From Fidelibacterota bacterium (lineage in GTDB: Bacteria; Fidelibacterota; Marinisomatia; Marinisomatales; UBA1611), in the NCBI GenBank assembly GCA_018692355.1, contig JABHKE010000155.1, positions 1-35,429 on the forward strand: 35,429 nt of DNA, read 5' to 3'. Each line of letters opens with the position of its first letter. Positions within the stretch are counted from its first letter, which is position 1. The notes below the pieces were generated by a model. The model was given only the letters and a program-made list of their open reading frames with translations, did no database searches and had not been told where the DNA came from. Of the stretch, positions 19,617 through 28,741 are shown piece by piece. A program made the position numbers and the translations under genes.

Positions 19617-20863
19617 TGAAACAGTTAATTCTATTTCTCTCTATCTCATTCGTCTTCGGACAAAAAATCCTTATTCCAATGGATCAGTCACAAAACGACC
19701 ATTTAAAAGCATATGGTATTGCCTATTTCACATTAACAAAAAATACTACAATTGAATGGCTGTTAAATTACCGCGGAGGTTCCTTTTTAATTGATGCGCA
19801 TCAATTTGTTCAAACAGAGTGTAGAATTCGTGGAGTCACTTTTGAACCGATAAATGTAAATGATTTGGTTAATATTTATTCAGAAATAGACCAAGGCAAT
19901 ATGGATATTGTTCTCTTGGAAAAGAAACCGAAAATTGCTATTTACACGCCACCTAACAAACAACCCTGGGATGATGCTGTAACATTGGCGCTTAATTATG
20001 CAGAAGTGGATTATGAAACACTTTGGGATAATGAAGTTCACTTGGGGAAATTAGCAGATTATGATTGGCTCCATTTACATCATGAAGATTTTACAGGGCA
20101 ATACGGAAAATTTTACCGCAGTCATCACAACGCCCAATGGTATCGGGATCAGCAAAGACAATTTGAATCTGTAGCCACTAATTTAGGATACCGCAGTGTC
20201 CACGAACAAAAGAAAGCCATTGCACGGAATATTAAAAATTATGTGGGCAATGGCGGATTCCTTTTTGCCATGTGCTCCGCCACAGACTCATACGACATTG
20301 CACTTTCCATGGAAAATGTAGATGGGGCACATTCCGTTTTTGATGGTACACCCATCGATCCCAGCCTTCATTCAAAATTGGATTATTCGCTACCATTTGC
20401 TTTTACTGGATTCAAGCTTTTACCGGATCCCATGGTATATGAATTTTCTGATATTGATATTCCACCCAGCCATAATCCTGTAACTCGTGGAGCAGAAGCA
20501 GATTACTTTTCACTATTTGAATTTTCCGCCAAATATGATCCGGTGCCCACTATGCTTACCCAAAACCATGTGACCATTGTGAAGGGATTCATGGGACAAA
20601 CAACTGGATTCCATAAAAATAGAATTAAAAATCATATTGTGATCATGGGCGAAGACCCTGCATCAGATCAGGTAAAATATCTGCACGGAAACTTCGGAAA
20701 AGGGACATTCACTTTTTATGGTGGGCATGATCCGGAGGATTATCAACATTTTGTTGGAGACCCGCCAACAGATCTATCACTACATCGAAATTCACCAGGT
20801 TATCGATTAATCCTAAATAATATTTTATTCCCTGCTGCTCGAAAAAAAGAACGAAAAACTTGA
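19616..20863 (+). CDS. Secreted GATase1/ThuA-like protein of the family often auto-labelled 'asparagine synthetase B'
   Basis: Signal peptide; KPKIAIYTPPNKQPWDDAVTLALNYAEVDYETLWDNEV...YDWLHLHHEDFTGQYGKF...NYVGNGGFLFAMCSATDS...GTFTFYGGHDPEDYQH. Lacks the true AsnB N-terminal Cys and SGGxDS ATP motif. Start overlaps upstream stop (TAATG). Confidence 0.65.
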   Translation: MKQLILFLSISFVFGQKILIPMDQSQNDHLKAYGIAYFTLTKNTTIEWLLNYRGGSFLIDAHQFVQTECRIRGVTFEPINVNDLVNIYSEIDQGNMDIVLLEKKPKIAIYTPPNKQPWDDAVTLALNYAEVDYETLWDNEVHLGKLADYDWLHLHHEDFTGQYGKFYRSHHNAQWYRDQQRQFESVATNLGYRSVHEQKKAIARNIKNYVGNGGFLFAMCSATDSYDIALSMENVDGAHSVFDGTPIDPSLHSKLDYSLPFAFTGFKLLPDPMVYEFSDIDIPPSHNPVTRGAEADYFSLFEFSAKYDPVPTMLTQNHVTIVKGFMGQTTGFHKNRIKNHIVIMGEDPASDQVKYLHGNFGKGTFTFYGGHDPEDYQHFVGDPPTDLSLHRNSPGYRLILNNILFPAARKKERKT

Positions 20864-21297
20864 TTCATATTCGCAAAGGGGCATTTCAGGAATGCGTGGA
20901 TTTATCATCCAAAATCCCCGAATTCACCTCTCCCTACAAAATAGAAGTATATAAAAAACGGTGTGCAGGAAAGTATCTTGCTCTTATTGCTGAAATAGAC
21001 AATCAGTCGGTTGGATTTAAAATTGGCTATGACCGACTTAACGATGGCAGCTTTTATAGTTGGATGGGTGGCGTTTTACCGAAATTTCGCCGAATGGGGG
21101 TTGCTTATTCCTTAGCAAATTTCCAAGAGAAATGGGCAACCAATAATAAATTTAGTTCAATCTTATTAAAGACACGGCAAAAACACGATGGAATGATAGC
21201 ATTTTCCTTAAATCGTGGTTTTATAATTACAGAAGAAACTCAAATAACTCCAGCTGAAGAAACTCGCATCTGGATGCAAAAATCATTAAACCACTAA
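20860..21297 (+). CDS. GNAT family N-acetyltransferase
   Basis: GGVLPKFRRMGVAYSLANFQEKWATNNKFSSILLKTRQKHDGMIAFSLNRGF, acetyl-CoA loop-like; TTG start overlaps upstream TGA (TTGA). Confidence 0.78.
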   Translation: MIHIRKGAFQECVDLSSKIPEFTSPYKIEVYKKRCAGKYLALIAEIDNQSVGFKIGYDRLNDGSFYSWMGGVLPKFRRMGVAYSLANFQEKWATNNKFSSILLKTRQKHDGMIAFSLNRGFIITEETQITPAEETRIWMQKSLNH

Positions 21298-21356
21298 AGA
21301 CATTAAGGTATGTTAAGTTCAAATTATTTCTTTGTGTTTCTTAGTGAAGTTCGTGG
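21291..21356. repeat. Degenerate imperfect inverted repeat of the 'CCACTAAGACACTAAGG ... CTTTGTGTTTCTTAGTG' type
   Basis: Left arm CCACTAAAGACATTAAGG (21291-21308) and right arm TTTGTGTTTCTTAGTGAAGTTCGTGG, whose reverse complement CCACGAACTTCACTAAGAAACACAAA resembles the left arm. Confidence 0.5.
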
Positions 21357-21368
21357 CAAATTAAAATA

Positions 21369-21791
21369 GTGTGGATTCAAAAAACAATTACTCTTTCTCC
21401 CAAGTCTCGCGGATTTCACATCATCACCCATGATGTATTGGAAAATATTCCTGAAATAAAAGATTTCAAGACTGGGATTCTTCAATTATTTATAAAACAT
21501 ACATCCGCTTCCTTAACCATTAACGAAAATGCGGACCCAACTGTTCGGACTGATTTCGAATCTCATTTCAATATGCTGGCACCAGAAAACCAAAGTTATT
21601 ACCAGCATACTTTTGAAGGGTCTGATGATATGCCTGCTCATTTGAAAGCTTCTCTGTTGGGATCGTCAGTTTCAATACCTATCACAGATGGGAAACTCAA
21701 CTTGGGCACGTGGCAAGGAATTTATCTCTGTGAACACCGGAACCGTGGATCTGACAGAAAATTGATTATAACGATCCAAGGATCAATATGA
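21369..21791 (+). CDS. YjbQ/UPF0047 family protein (secondary thiamine-phosphate synthase enzyme family)
   Basis: LFIKHTSASLTINENADPTVRTDFESHFNML...HLKASLLGSSVSIPITDGKLNLGTWQGIYLCEHRNRGSDRKLIITIQG; GTG start. Confidence 0.93.
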   Translation: MWIQKTITLSPKSRGFHIITHDVLENIPEIKDFKTGILQLFIKHTSASLTINENADPTVRTDFESHFNMLAPENQSYYQHTFEGSDDMPAHLKASLLGSSVSIPITDGKLNLGTWQGIYLCEHRNRGSDRKLIITIQGSI

Positions 21792-21868
21792 AAAGGGTAT
21801 TAAACGCAGATAAAATTAAATCAAACAATTTGAATCTATTAAATATGTAAAATATAATTATTTACGAG

Positions 21869-22651
21869 TTACACTTTCTCTTTCGCCCGTTCCCATATTT
21901 CTTCCATTTCTTCTAAAGTGGATTCTTCCAGCTTTTTCCCTTTTGCCTTTAATTCTTCTTCTATTTTTTGGAATCGGGTCGTGAATTTTCGATTCGTCGC
22001 CCGGAGCATATCTTCAGCCGGAATATCAAAAAACCGCGAAAGATTCACTACCGAAAAAAGGACATCACCAATCTCTTCTTTAAAATTTTCCATATCCCCA
22101 GTTTCATGGGCTGATTTTAATTCATCTACTTCTTCATGAAGTTTTGCCCAAACATCATCCACATTGTCCCAATCAAATCCAGCATAGGCCGCTTTTTGTT
22201 GGAGCCGTTGGGCCCGAGTAAGCGCTGGTAGAGCCAAGGGAACACCATCCAATCGGGATTTTCTATTTTTCTCTACATGTTTTGTGGCTTCCCAATTTTG
22301 TTTGGCTTCAAAAGCAGCATCAGCTTTTTTATCCCCAAAAACGTGCGGGTGGCGCCGGACCAGTTTTTCATTCACTGTGTCCAATGAGTCAGAAATATTG
22401 AATTTTGAATCTTCTGATGCAATTTGTGACTGTAACGCTACATGAAGCAATATATCACCCAATTCTTCCTGGAATGTTTCAAAGTCGCCTTTGTCCACGC
22501 TTTCCATTACTTCATACGCTTCTTCAATAAAATAAGGGAGCAATGATGCATGTGTTTGTTCTTTATCCCAAGGACACCCATCTGGCCCACGAAGTTTTTC
22601 AACGATCTCCAAAAGTTTAATAAACTTGTCTGCAGCATCCAGTTTTTTCAT
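21869..22651 (-). CDS. mazG: Nucleoside triphosphate pyrophosphohydrolase MazG
   Basis: LRGPDGCPWDKEQTHASLLPYFIEEAYEVMESVD...EELGDILLHVALQSQIA; second MazG module HEEVDELKSAHETGDMENFKEEIGDVLFSVVNLSRF. Confidence 0.95.
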   Translation of the reverse strand: MKKLDAADKFIKLLEIVEKLRGPDGCPWDKEQTHASLLPYFIEEAYEVMESVDKGDFETFQEELGDILLHVALQSQIASEDSKFNISDSLDTVNEKLVRRHPHVFGDKKADAAFEAKQNWEATKHVEKNRKSRLDGVPLALPALTRAQRLQQKAAYAGFDWDNVDDVWAKLHEEVDELKSAHETGDMENFKEEIGDVLFSVVNLSRFFDIPAEDMLRATNRKFTTRFQKIEEELKAKGKKLEESTLEEMEEIWERAKEKV

Positions 22652-23095
22652 TTAAGTCCCAAAAAGTTTATGCCAGTTTAATTGGCTTAATAAATTATTT
22701 TCTATTTTTGTCATTTCTATTTTTTCTTTTTCTGATTCGTCATTAAACCCAACCAAATGTAGGCATCCGTGAATGATGAGCCTTGCTACTTCCTTTTCAT
22801 AGAGTTCCCCAAAAGATATAGCATTCTCATTTGCTCGTGGAAGGCTAATATATATTTCACCTTCTAAATCTTTTTCATCATATTCATTTAATCGAAAAGC
22901 TATCACATCTGTCCAATGATCCCTTTGGAAAAATTCTTTCTTCAGATTGGACAACAATTCATCAGATCCAAAAATAAAGGAGATATTTCCACTGGGGGTT
23001 TCATATTTATTTAAGACCGATTTGGTTAAATTTATAACTAATTTTTTATTAGGGCATTCCAGCGTTGGATCGCAATCCACGGAAACAATGATCAT
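22652..23095 (-). CDS. ybeY: Endoribonuclease YbeY / rRNA maturation factor
   Basis: DHWTDVIAFRLNE...GEIYISLPRANENA...EVARLIIHGCLHLVGFNDESEKEKIEMTKIE; overlaps the upstream HD gene by 4 nt. Confidence 0.9.
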   Translation of the reverse strand: MIIVSVDCDPTLECPNKKLVINLTKSVLNKYETPSGNISFIFGSDELLSNLKKEFFQRDHWTDVIAFRLNEYDEKDLEGEIYISLPRANENAISFGELYEKEVARLIIHGCLHLVGFNDESEKEKIEMTKIENNLLSQLNWHKLFGT

Positions 23096-25413
23096 GCAGA
23101 AGCAGTGCTTTTGGGATCATCGGGGTATTCCACCCGAATATGATAAATTCCCCGTAGTACAGGTAACATTCCCGTGGTACCATCCACAGTTCCCTTGATC
23201 TTATTCAATTCGTCTAACGTAAGGGGACATTCATTCAATTGACCATCATCAATGCGTCCCTTAATAATCTTATCGATCATAGCTTCGATCTTGAAAATAT
23301 CCGGTTTCTTGATAGATCGAACGGCTGCTTCTACTGCTTCGCAGATCATGAGAATGCCCGTCTCTTTTGTGTTTGGTTTTGGGCCAGGATATCGGAAGGC
23401 ACTTTCATCAACTTTGGCACCTGAGTCTTCAGCTTCTTTCAATGCCATTCGATAAAAATATTCTACGCGGGTTGTTCCATGGTGCATGGGAATAAAATTA
23501 GAAACAACTTTTGGGAGAGCATATTCCTGTGCAAGATTTAATCCTTCTTTCACATGTGCTCGGATAATACGTGCACTCATGGTATGTGTAAGTGAATCGT
23601 GTTTATTTTCCCCGCCGTATTGGTTTTCAATAAAATATTCTGACTTCGCCATTTTTCCAATATCATGATAATAAGCACCCACGCGACAAAGCAATGCATG
23701 TGCTCCAATCGCATTTGCACATGATTCTGCAAGATTGCCAACCACGATGCTATGATTAAAGGTCCCATTTGTTTCTTGTTGAGCTCGTTTTAATAGTGGA
23801 TGATCATAATCTAATAATTCAATCAAAGTTAAATTGGTGGTTACTTCAAACAAGATCTCAAATAGACCAATCAATCCATAAGTCACAATTGGTGCTAAAA
23901 TACTGTTGATGGTTAATAATTGAATATCACTTAACATGGTAATCCAATTATGTTCTTTAAAAAGCCCCAATCCAATAATGACAAAAACACTAGCAGCAAT
24001 GAGAGCAAACATTGTGGTGAATAATTGGCTCCTTTTTCTCAATTGCCTGATATTATAAACGGCAATTGTTGCTGTGAAAAGTGAGACAATGACAAGATCA
24101 ATGTTTTGTCCCATCATGAGCCCCATGAGAATTGCCATAGAAGTTGTGGCCATAAATCCGATTCGTGCATCAAATAAAATAGTAAGGGTCATGGCACCAA
24201 CAGTTACCGGAATTAAATATTCCGACCATTCCAACCTAATCACGAATATATGAGCCAATCCCAATTGCAGTAAAAAAACGATTGAGATTAATAAAACCAA
24301 TTTCCAATCTTGGAAAATGGTAATTCGGTACACTACTAAAAATGCAAAGAACAGGGAGACCACTACCGAGAGCATCATGATTCTCCCAAGAAAGCTCAAG
24401 GCAATTTTCGCCCAGCCAGAATTGGTTTCCTGTTTTGTGATTGCCACAGATAATGAGTTTAATTTTTGAAGGACATCATCAGTAATCCGGATATTGGCAT
24501 CCACAATTAATTCATTTTCTAACACTACACCTTGGCTACGGGGAACTTTATTTAAACTCTCAATTTGATGGCGCTCAGTAAGTTGTCGATCAAATAACAG
24601 ATTTGGTTTCATAAACTCAACAATGAGATCATATCCCAGATCACGGAAAAAATAACCTTCAGAAAAAATGGAAAGCAATTCTTTTCTTGCTTTTGTCCAT
24701 GCAGACTGAAGATCATTAAAACTCTCTGGTGTTGCTAGATCCGGAACATCGCTTTGATTAATCATAACTTGGTGACTAGCAATATCACTGACTACAATAT
24801 CATAAATACCTTCTGTCCATCTATTTTTGCAAATCTGAATCACATGATCTCTATTCCGATCTAAATCCTTCATATTTTTCGGATCTTGGTCCGCTGTCAC
24901 ATAGGTAATCCATTCGGGCTTTTTTACAGTGAATGAATAGATTCGGTGGAATTCATTTGTTAGAATAGATAGATTAGCACTGTCAGACACAAATTCGGAG
25001 TGAGCTTTTTCATATTGCTTGTTATAACGACGTTCATAGACCAATCTCTTGGATTCTTCAAGTCGCCAAATGGCATGCCGTAACTCGTTTGTCATAGCAA
25101 AGAATTCACCCAAAGCATCTATCTGTTTTGCTACAATTTCATCATTTCGGTTAAAAATATAAGGTACGGACTTTTTCTGTTCATCCAAATCACTCTGTAG
25201 CCGTCCTTCAGTTTTTAAAATGGAAAAAGTAAAGGGGGCAATAATGGGTTCCCTAGTGATGTCATTGATTTGATAGGAATATTTTAACGCTTTCCCATGG
25301 GGAAAAAGAATAGAGATCAGCATTATCAAACCAAAAATAATCAGGTATTGTCTCCAATATTTATCAAATAAAAAATATAGAAAAAGTGGGTTGGGGTTTT
25401 GTTTTTCAGTCAT
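23092..25413 (-). CDS. 7TM-HD family phosphohydrolase (PgpH-like; putative cyclic-di-AMP phosphodiesterase)
   Basis: N-terminal extracellular 7TMR-HDED-like region, multiple TM helices, then TFNHSIVVGNLAESCANAIGAHALLCRVGAYYHDIGKMAKSEYFIENQ and MHHGTTRVEYFY. Confidence 0.9.
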   Translation of the reverse strand: MTEKQNPNPLFLYFLFDKYWRQYLIIFGLIMLISILFPHGKALKYSYQINDITREPIIAPFTFSILKTEGRLQSDLDEQKKSVPYIFNRNDEIVAKQIDALGEFFAMTNELRHAIWRLEESKRLVYERRYNKQYEKAHSEFVSDSANLSILTNEFHRIYSFTVKKPEWITYVTADQDPKNMKDLDRNRDHVIQICKNRWTEGIYDIVVSDIASHQVMINQSDVPDLATPESFNDLQSAWTKARKELLSIFSEGYFFRDLGYDLIVEFMKPNLLFDRQLTERHQIESLNKVPRSQGVVLENELIVDANIRITDDVLQKLNSLSVAITKQETNSGWAKIALSFLGRIMMLSVVVSLFFAFLVVYRITIFQDWKLVLLISIVFLLQLGLAHIFVIRLEWSEYLIPVTVGAMTLTILFDARIGFMATTSMAILMGLMMGQNIDLVIVSLFTATIAVYNIRQLRKRSQLFTTMFALIAASVFVIIGLGLFKEHNWITMLSDIQLLTINSILAPIVTYGLIGLFEILFEVTTNLTLIELLDYDHPLLKRAQQETNGTFNHSIVVGNLAESCANAIGAHALLCRVGAYYHDIGKMAKSEYFIENQYGGENKHDSLTHTMSARIIRAHVKEGLNLAQEYALPKVVSNFIPMHHGTTRVEYFYRMALKEAEDSGAKVDESAFRYPGPKPNTKETGILMICEAVEAAVRSIKKPDIFKIEAMIDKIIKGRIDDGQLNECPLTLDELNKIKGTVDGTTGMLPVLRGIYHIRVEYPDDPKSTASA

Positions 25414-26567
25414 TAAATCTGAATTTCTTTTAGGATTTCTCTTGAAATGATAAGTCGCTGTATCTCGCTAGTCCCCTCACCAATCTCTAGTATCTTAGCA
25501 TCTCTGAAAAAGCGCTCCACATCATACTCTTTTACATAGCCGTATCCTCCATGAATTTGGATAGCTTCAGTGGTTACTTCCATGGCTGTTTCACTGGCAA
25601 AAAGTTTTGCCATGGCTGCTTCTTTAGTAATGTCCAATCCTTGATCTTTCATCCACGCCGCATGGAAAACTAGCAATTTTGATGCTTCTATCTTGGTTGC
25701 CATATCTGCCAATTTGAATCCAACAGATTGAAAATTATTGATTGGTTTTCCAAATGCAATTCGTTCAGTGGAATAGGCTAATGCACGCTCATACGCACCT
25801 AAAGCCGTTCCTATAGATAATGCACCGATAGAGACTCGACCGGATGTCAATGTTTTCAAAAATGTTTTAAAACCATTTGCGGGCGTTCCTAGTATGGATG
25901 TCGCTTGAATCCGCATATCCTTGAAAAATAGTTGCCGTGTGTCACTAGCACGCCATCCCATTTTTTTTTCTTTAGGACCAATTTCCAAACCCGGTGTATT
26001 TGTAGAAATTGAAAATGCGGCAATACCCAGATTTTTTCCATTCTCAATCACTTGAGATGTGAAAGATAACACACCTGCTTTTCCAGCATTTGTAATAAAA
26101 ATCTTTCCGCCATTTACCACATATTCATCACCATCCCGAACTGCTTTTGTTTTTGTGGCACCTGCATCACTACCGGCATCCGGCTCTGTGAGGCCAAATG
26201 CACCCAACATTTCGCCAGTTGCCAGTTTGGGAAGATAGGTATTTTTCTGCTCATCCGATCCAAACATCAGGATGGGAAGTGAACCCAATGATGTATGTGC
26301 TGCCATAGTAATAGCCACTGATGCATCGGCCCGTGCCAATTCAATAATAGCTGTGGCAAAGGCAACCATATCCAACCCTGAGCCACCGTATTCTTCCGGA
26401 ATCAAGATGCCCATGAGACCCAATTCACCCATTTTATTCACGAGAGCCGTGGGAAATTCTCCTTGTTCATCCAAGTCCCGGGCAACCGGCGTGATTTCGG
26501 TATCAGCAAATTCACGAACCATATCACGAATCATGATATGTTCGTCAGTAAAAAACAATTTATCCAT
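25413..26567 (-). CDS. Acyl-CoA dehydrogenase
   Basis: GILIPEEYGGSGLDMVAFATAIIELARADASVAITMAAH, AFGLTEPDAGSDAGA, IQIHGGYGYVKEYDVERFFRDAKILEIGEGTSEIQRLIISREIL. Confidence 0.95.
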   Translation of the reverse strand: MDKLFFTDEHIMIRDMVREFADTEITPVARDLDEQGEFPTALVNKMGELGLMGILIPEEYGGSGLDMVAFATAIIELARADASVAITMAAHTSLGSLPILMFGSDEQKNTYLPKLATGEMLGAFGLTEPDAGSDAGATKTKAVRDGDEYVVNGGKIFITNAGKAGVLSFTSQVIENGKNLGIAAFSISTNTPGLEIGPKEKKMGWRASDTRQLFFKDMRIQATSILGTPANGFKTFLKTLTSGRVSIGALSIGTALGAYERALAYSTERIAFGKPINNFQSVGFKLADMATKIEASKLLVFHAAWMKDQGLDITKEAAMAKLFASETAMEVTTEAIQIHGGYGYVKEYDVERFFRDAKILEIGEGTSEIQRLIISREILKEIQI

Positions 26568-26617
26568 TGAAAAGGTGTTCTATTTTAAAGGGGTTAAGTT
26601 TGAATTTACAACAAGAG

Positions 26618-28327
26618 TTATTCAGTCGAAGACAATCGAATATCTCTGGCATTTAGTTGAATTGATTCTTTCCCTCTCCATACATTTGTCTCTACAATGC
26701 ATGCGATATCTATAGGAACTCCCAAAATGAGATTCTGATAATGATGAGCTAGTCCGAATCCCACCACATCAATGACGGATTGTTTTTGTTTCACTTGGAA
26801 TCTAATATGATCCCCATTTCCGATCACCTTTGGGTTTCCAATTACATTTGCATTTGTAACAAAAAATTTTGGACGCATGTTTCCAGGTCCATAGGGACCC
26901 AGTTTTTTTATGAACTCCATAAACCGACGATTCAAATCAAATAATCTAATTTCCGCATCCAAATATAATTGAGGCTCAAGGTCATTAACATTTAATGCTG
27001 AATCAGCATAAGCTAAAAAAGCATTCCGAAAATCATTTAGTTTTGATTCATGAATTGCCAACCCTGCCGCCATGGCATGGCCGCCGTAATTCTCTAAATG
27101 CTCACTAGCTGCTGTTAAAGCATTGTAAAGATCCAACCCTTTTATACTTCGAGCAGATCCTTTTCCATTTCCTTCTTCATCAAAAGAAATGATAATGGAT
27201 GGTCGGTTGAATTCTTCTTTTATCTTGGATGCAGCAATACCAACCACCCCTTGATGCCACCCTCTAGATCCTAACACAATGGCTTTATCTTTTTCCAAAT
27301 CCACTTCTGAATTCACTAAAAATAACGCATCGTCCACAACACCTTGCTGGATTACTCTTCTTGATAAATTCTCCTGATCTAATTCTTGAGCCAGTTGATT
27401 AGCTATGTCAGTATCCGTTGTGGTTAATAATTCTACAGATCTATTTGCATCTCCCAATCGACCTGCTGCATTTATTCTTGGTGCTACATGAAACACAATT
27501 TGTGTAACAGACAAATCCCTATCTAAATCCACTTTTGCTACTTTTAATAATGAGCGAAGTCCGGGTCGCCTCGTTGTTCTCAAGGTTTTTAGTCCAATAT
27601 GAACAAACACCCGATTTTCGTCTTTCATGGGAACAAGATCAGCTGATGTCCCTAATGCTGCCAAATCCATGAGGTCGGTTATCAAATCAAATGAAAACCC
27701 CATCTTTTTCACTAGTCCTGATAAAAGTTTTAATGCAACGCCGCCGCCACATAATCCCTTAAATGGATAATCGCAATCCACTTGTTTGGGATTTAAAATA
27801 GAATACGCATTTGGAAGTATTTCTCCAGGAATATGGTGATCAGTGATAATCACATCAATACCTTTCTCATTTGCATAATTAACACGGTTGATGGCATTAA
27901 TACCACAATCGCAAGTGATAAACAGGTCTGCACTAAATTTTCCTGCTTTATCAATTCCCATTTCTGAAACGCCATAGCCTTCCTTTTCACGATTCGGAAT
28001 ATAGGTTTTCACCTTTGCACCCAAATTGGAGAGCCCTGTATAAAGAATTGATGCACCTGTGGTACCATCCACATCATAATCTCCAAAAATAAAAATGGGT
28101 GTTTCAGATTCTATATTTCTGATGATCCGGTTCACTGCTTTTTCCATCCCTTTCATTAAAAAGGGATTATGAAGTTGGGAAATACTCGGTGAGAAAAATT
28201 CTTTAGTTTGAGCCAAATCAGTCAATTTTCGAGAAACCATCACTTTCGCAATTGATTCTGGAACTTTGTAATGTTCCATGGTTGTTCTGACTTGATCAGA
28301 TTGAAGATTTGGGAATATCCAACGCAT
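26618..28327 (-). CDS. recJ: Single-stranded-DNA-specific exonuclease RecJ
   Basis: IFIFGDYDVDGTTGASIL, DLFITCDCGINA, VIITDHHIPGE, GGHAMAAGLAI. Confidence 0.95.
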   Translation of the reverse strand: MRWIFPNLQSDQVRTTMEHYKVPESIAKVMVSRKLTDLAQTKEFFSPSISQLHNPFLMKGMEKAVNRIIRNIESETPIFIFGDYDVDGTTGASILYTGLSNLGAKVKTYIPNREKEGYGVSEMGIDKAGKFSADLFITCDCGINAINRVNYANEKGIDVIITDHHIPGEILPNAYSILNPKQVDCDYPFKGLCGGGVALKLLSGLVKKMGFSFDLITDLMDLAALGTSADLVPMKDENRVFVHIGLKTLRTTRRPGLRSLLKVAKVDLDRDLSVTQIVFHVAPRINAAGRLGDANRSVELLTTTDTDIANQLAQELDQENLSRRVIQQGVVDDALFLVNSEVDLEKDKAIVLGSRGWHQGVVGIAASKIKEEFNRPSIIISFDEEGNGKGSARSIKGLDLYNALTAASEHLENYGGHAMAAGLAIHESKLNDFRNAFLAYADSALNVNDLEPQLYLDAEIRLFDLNRRFMEFIKKLGPYGPGNMRPKFFVTNANVIGNPKVIGNGDHIRFQVKQKQSVIDVVGFGLAHHYQNLILGVPIDIACIVETNVWRGKESIQLNARDIRLSSTE

Positions 28328-28343
28328 AATATATAGAAAAATC

Positions 28344-28724
28344 GAGTCGGTCTATAAGCCGAGTTCTGTCCTTTAGTCTCAAGATTCAAAACCAAAGGGA
28401 TGGTCATTCATCTAGCCATAATGTTACCATCATGGTCGAGCAACCTACCCGCTTCTTTAACGATGCGAACAACATCTTGAAGACTATTCGATCTTGCACC
28501 GGATGGGGTTTACAAGCATCCTGAATTTATTCACGACCTGGTGGTCTCTTACACCACCCTTTCACCCTTACCCCGCAAATAACGGGGCGGTTTACTTTCT
28601 GCTGCACTTTCCATGATTCGCGAATGCGAACCTCCCCTCATTAGGGGGCATCCTGTTCTGCGGTGCCCGGACTTTCCTCTCTTAGACCGCTCACGCGGGC
28701 CAAGAGTAACCATCCGACCGACTC
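28344..28724 (-). ncRNA. rnpB: RNase P RNA component (bacterial class A-like)
   Basis: Reverse strand contains GAGGAAAGTCCGGGCACCGCAGAACAGGATGCC, GTGCAGCAGAAAGTAAACCGCC, GGGTAAGGGTGAAAGGGTGGTGTAAGAGACCACCAG, GGTAAACCCC-type segment (TGTAAACCCCATCCGG), and ACAGAACTCGGCTTATAGACC; P1 helix GAGTCGGTC/GACCGACTC closes both ends. Confidence 0.95.
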
Positions 28725-28741
28725 AATTTTTAAATAACCAT

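Noticed and set aside
26272-26715. 147-aa plus-strand ORF
   Set aside because: Antisense to acyl-CoA dehydrogenase and the 3' end of recJ; shadow ORF.
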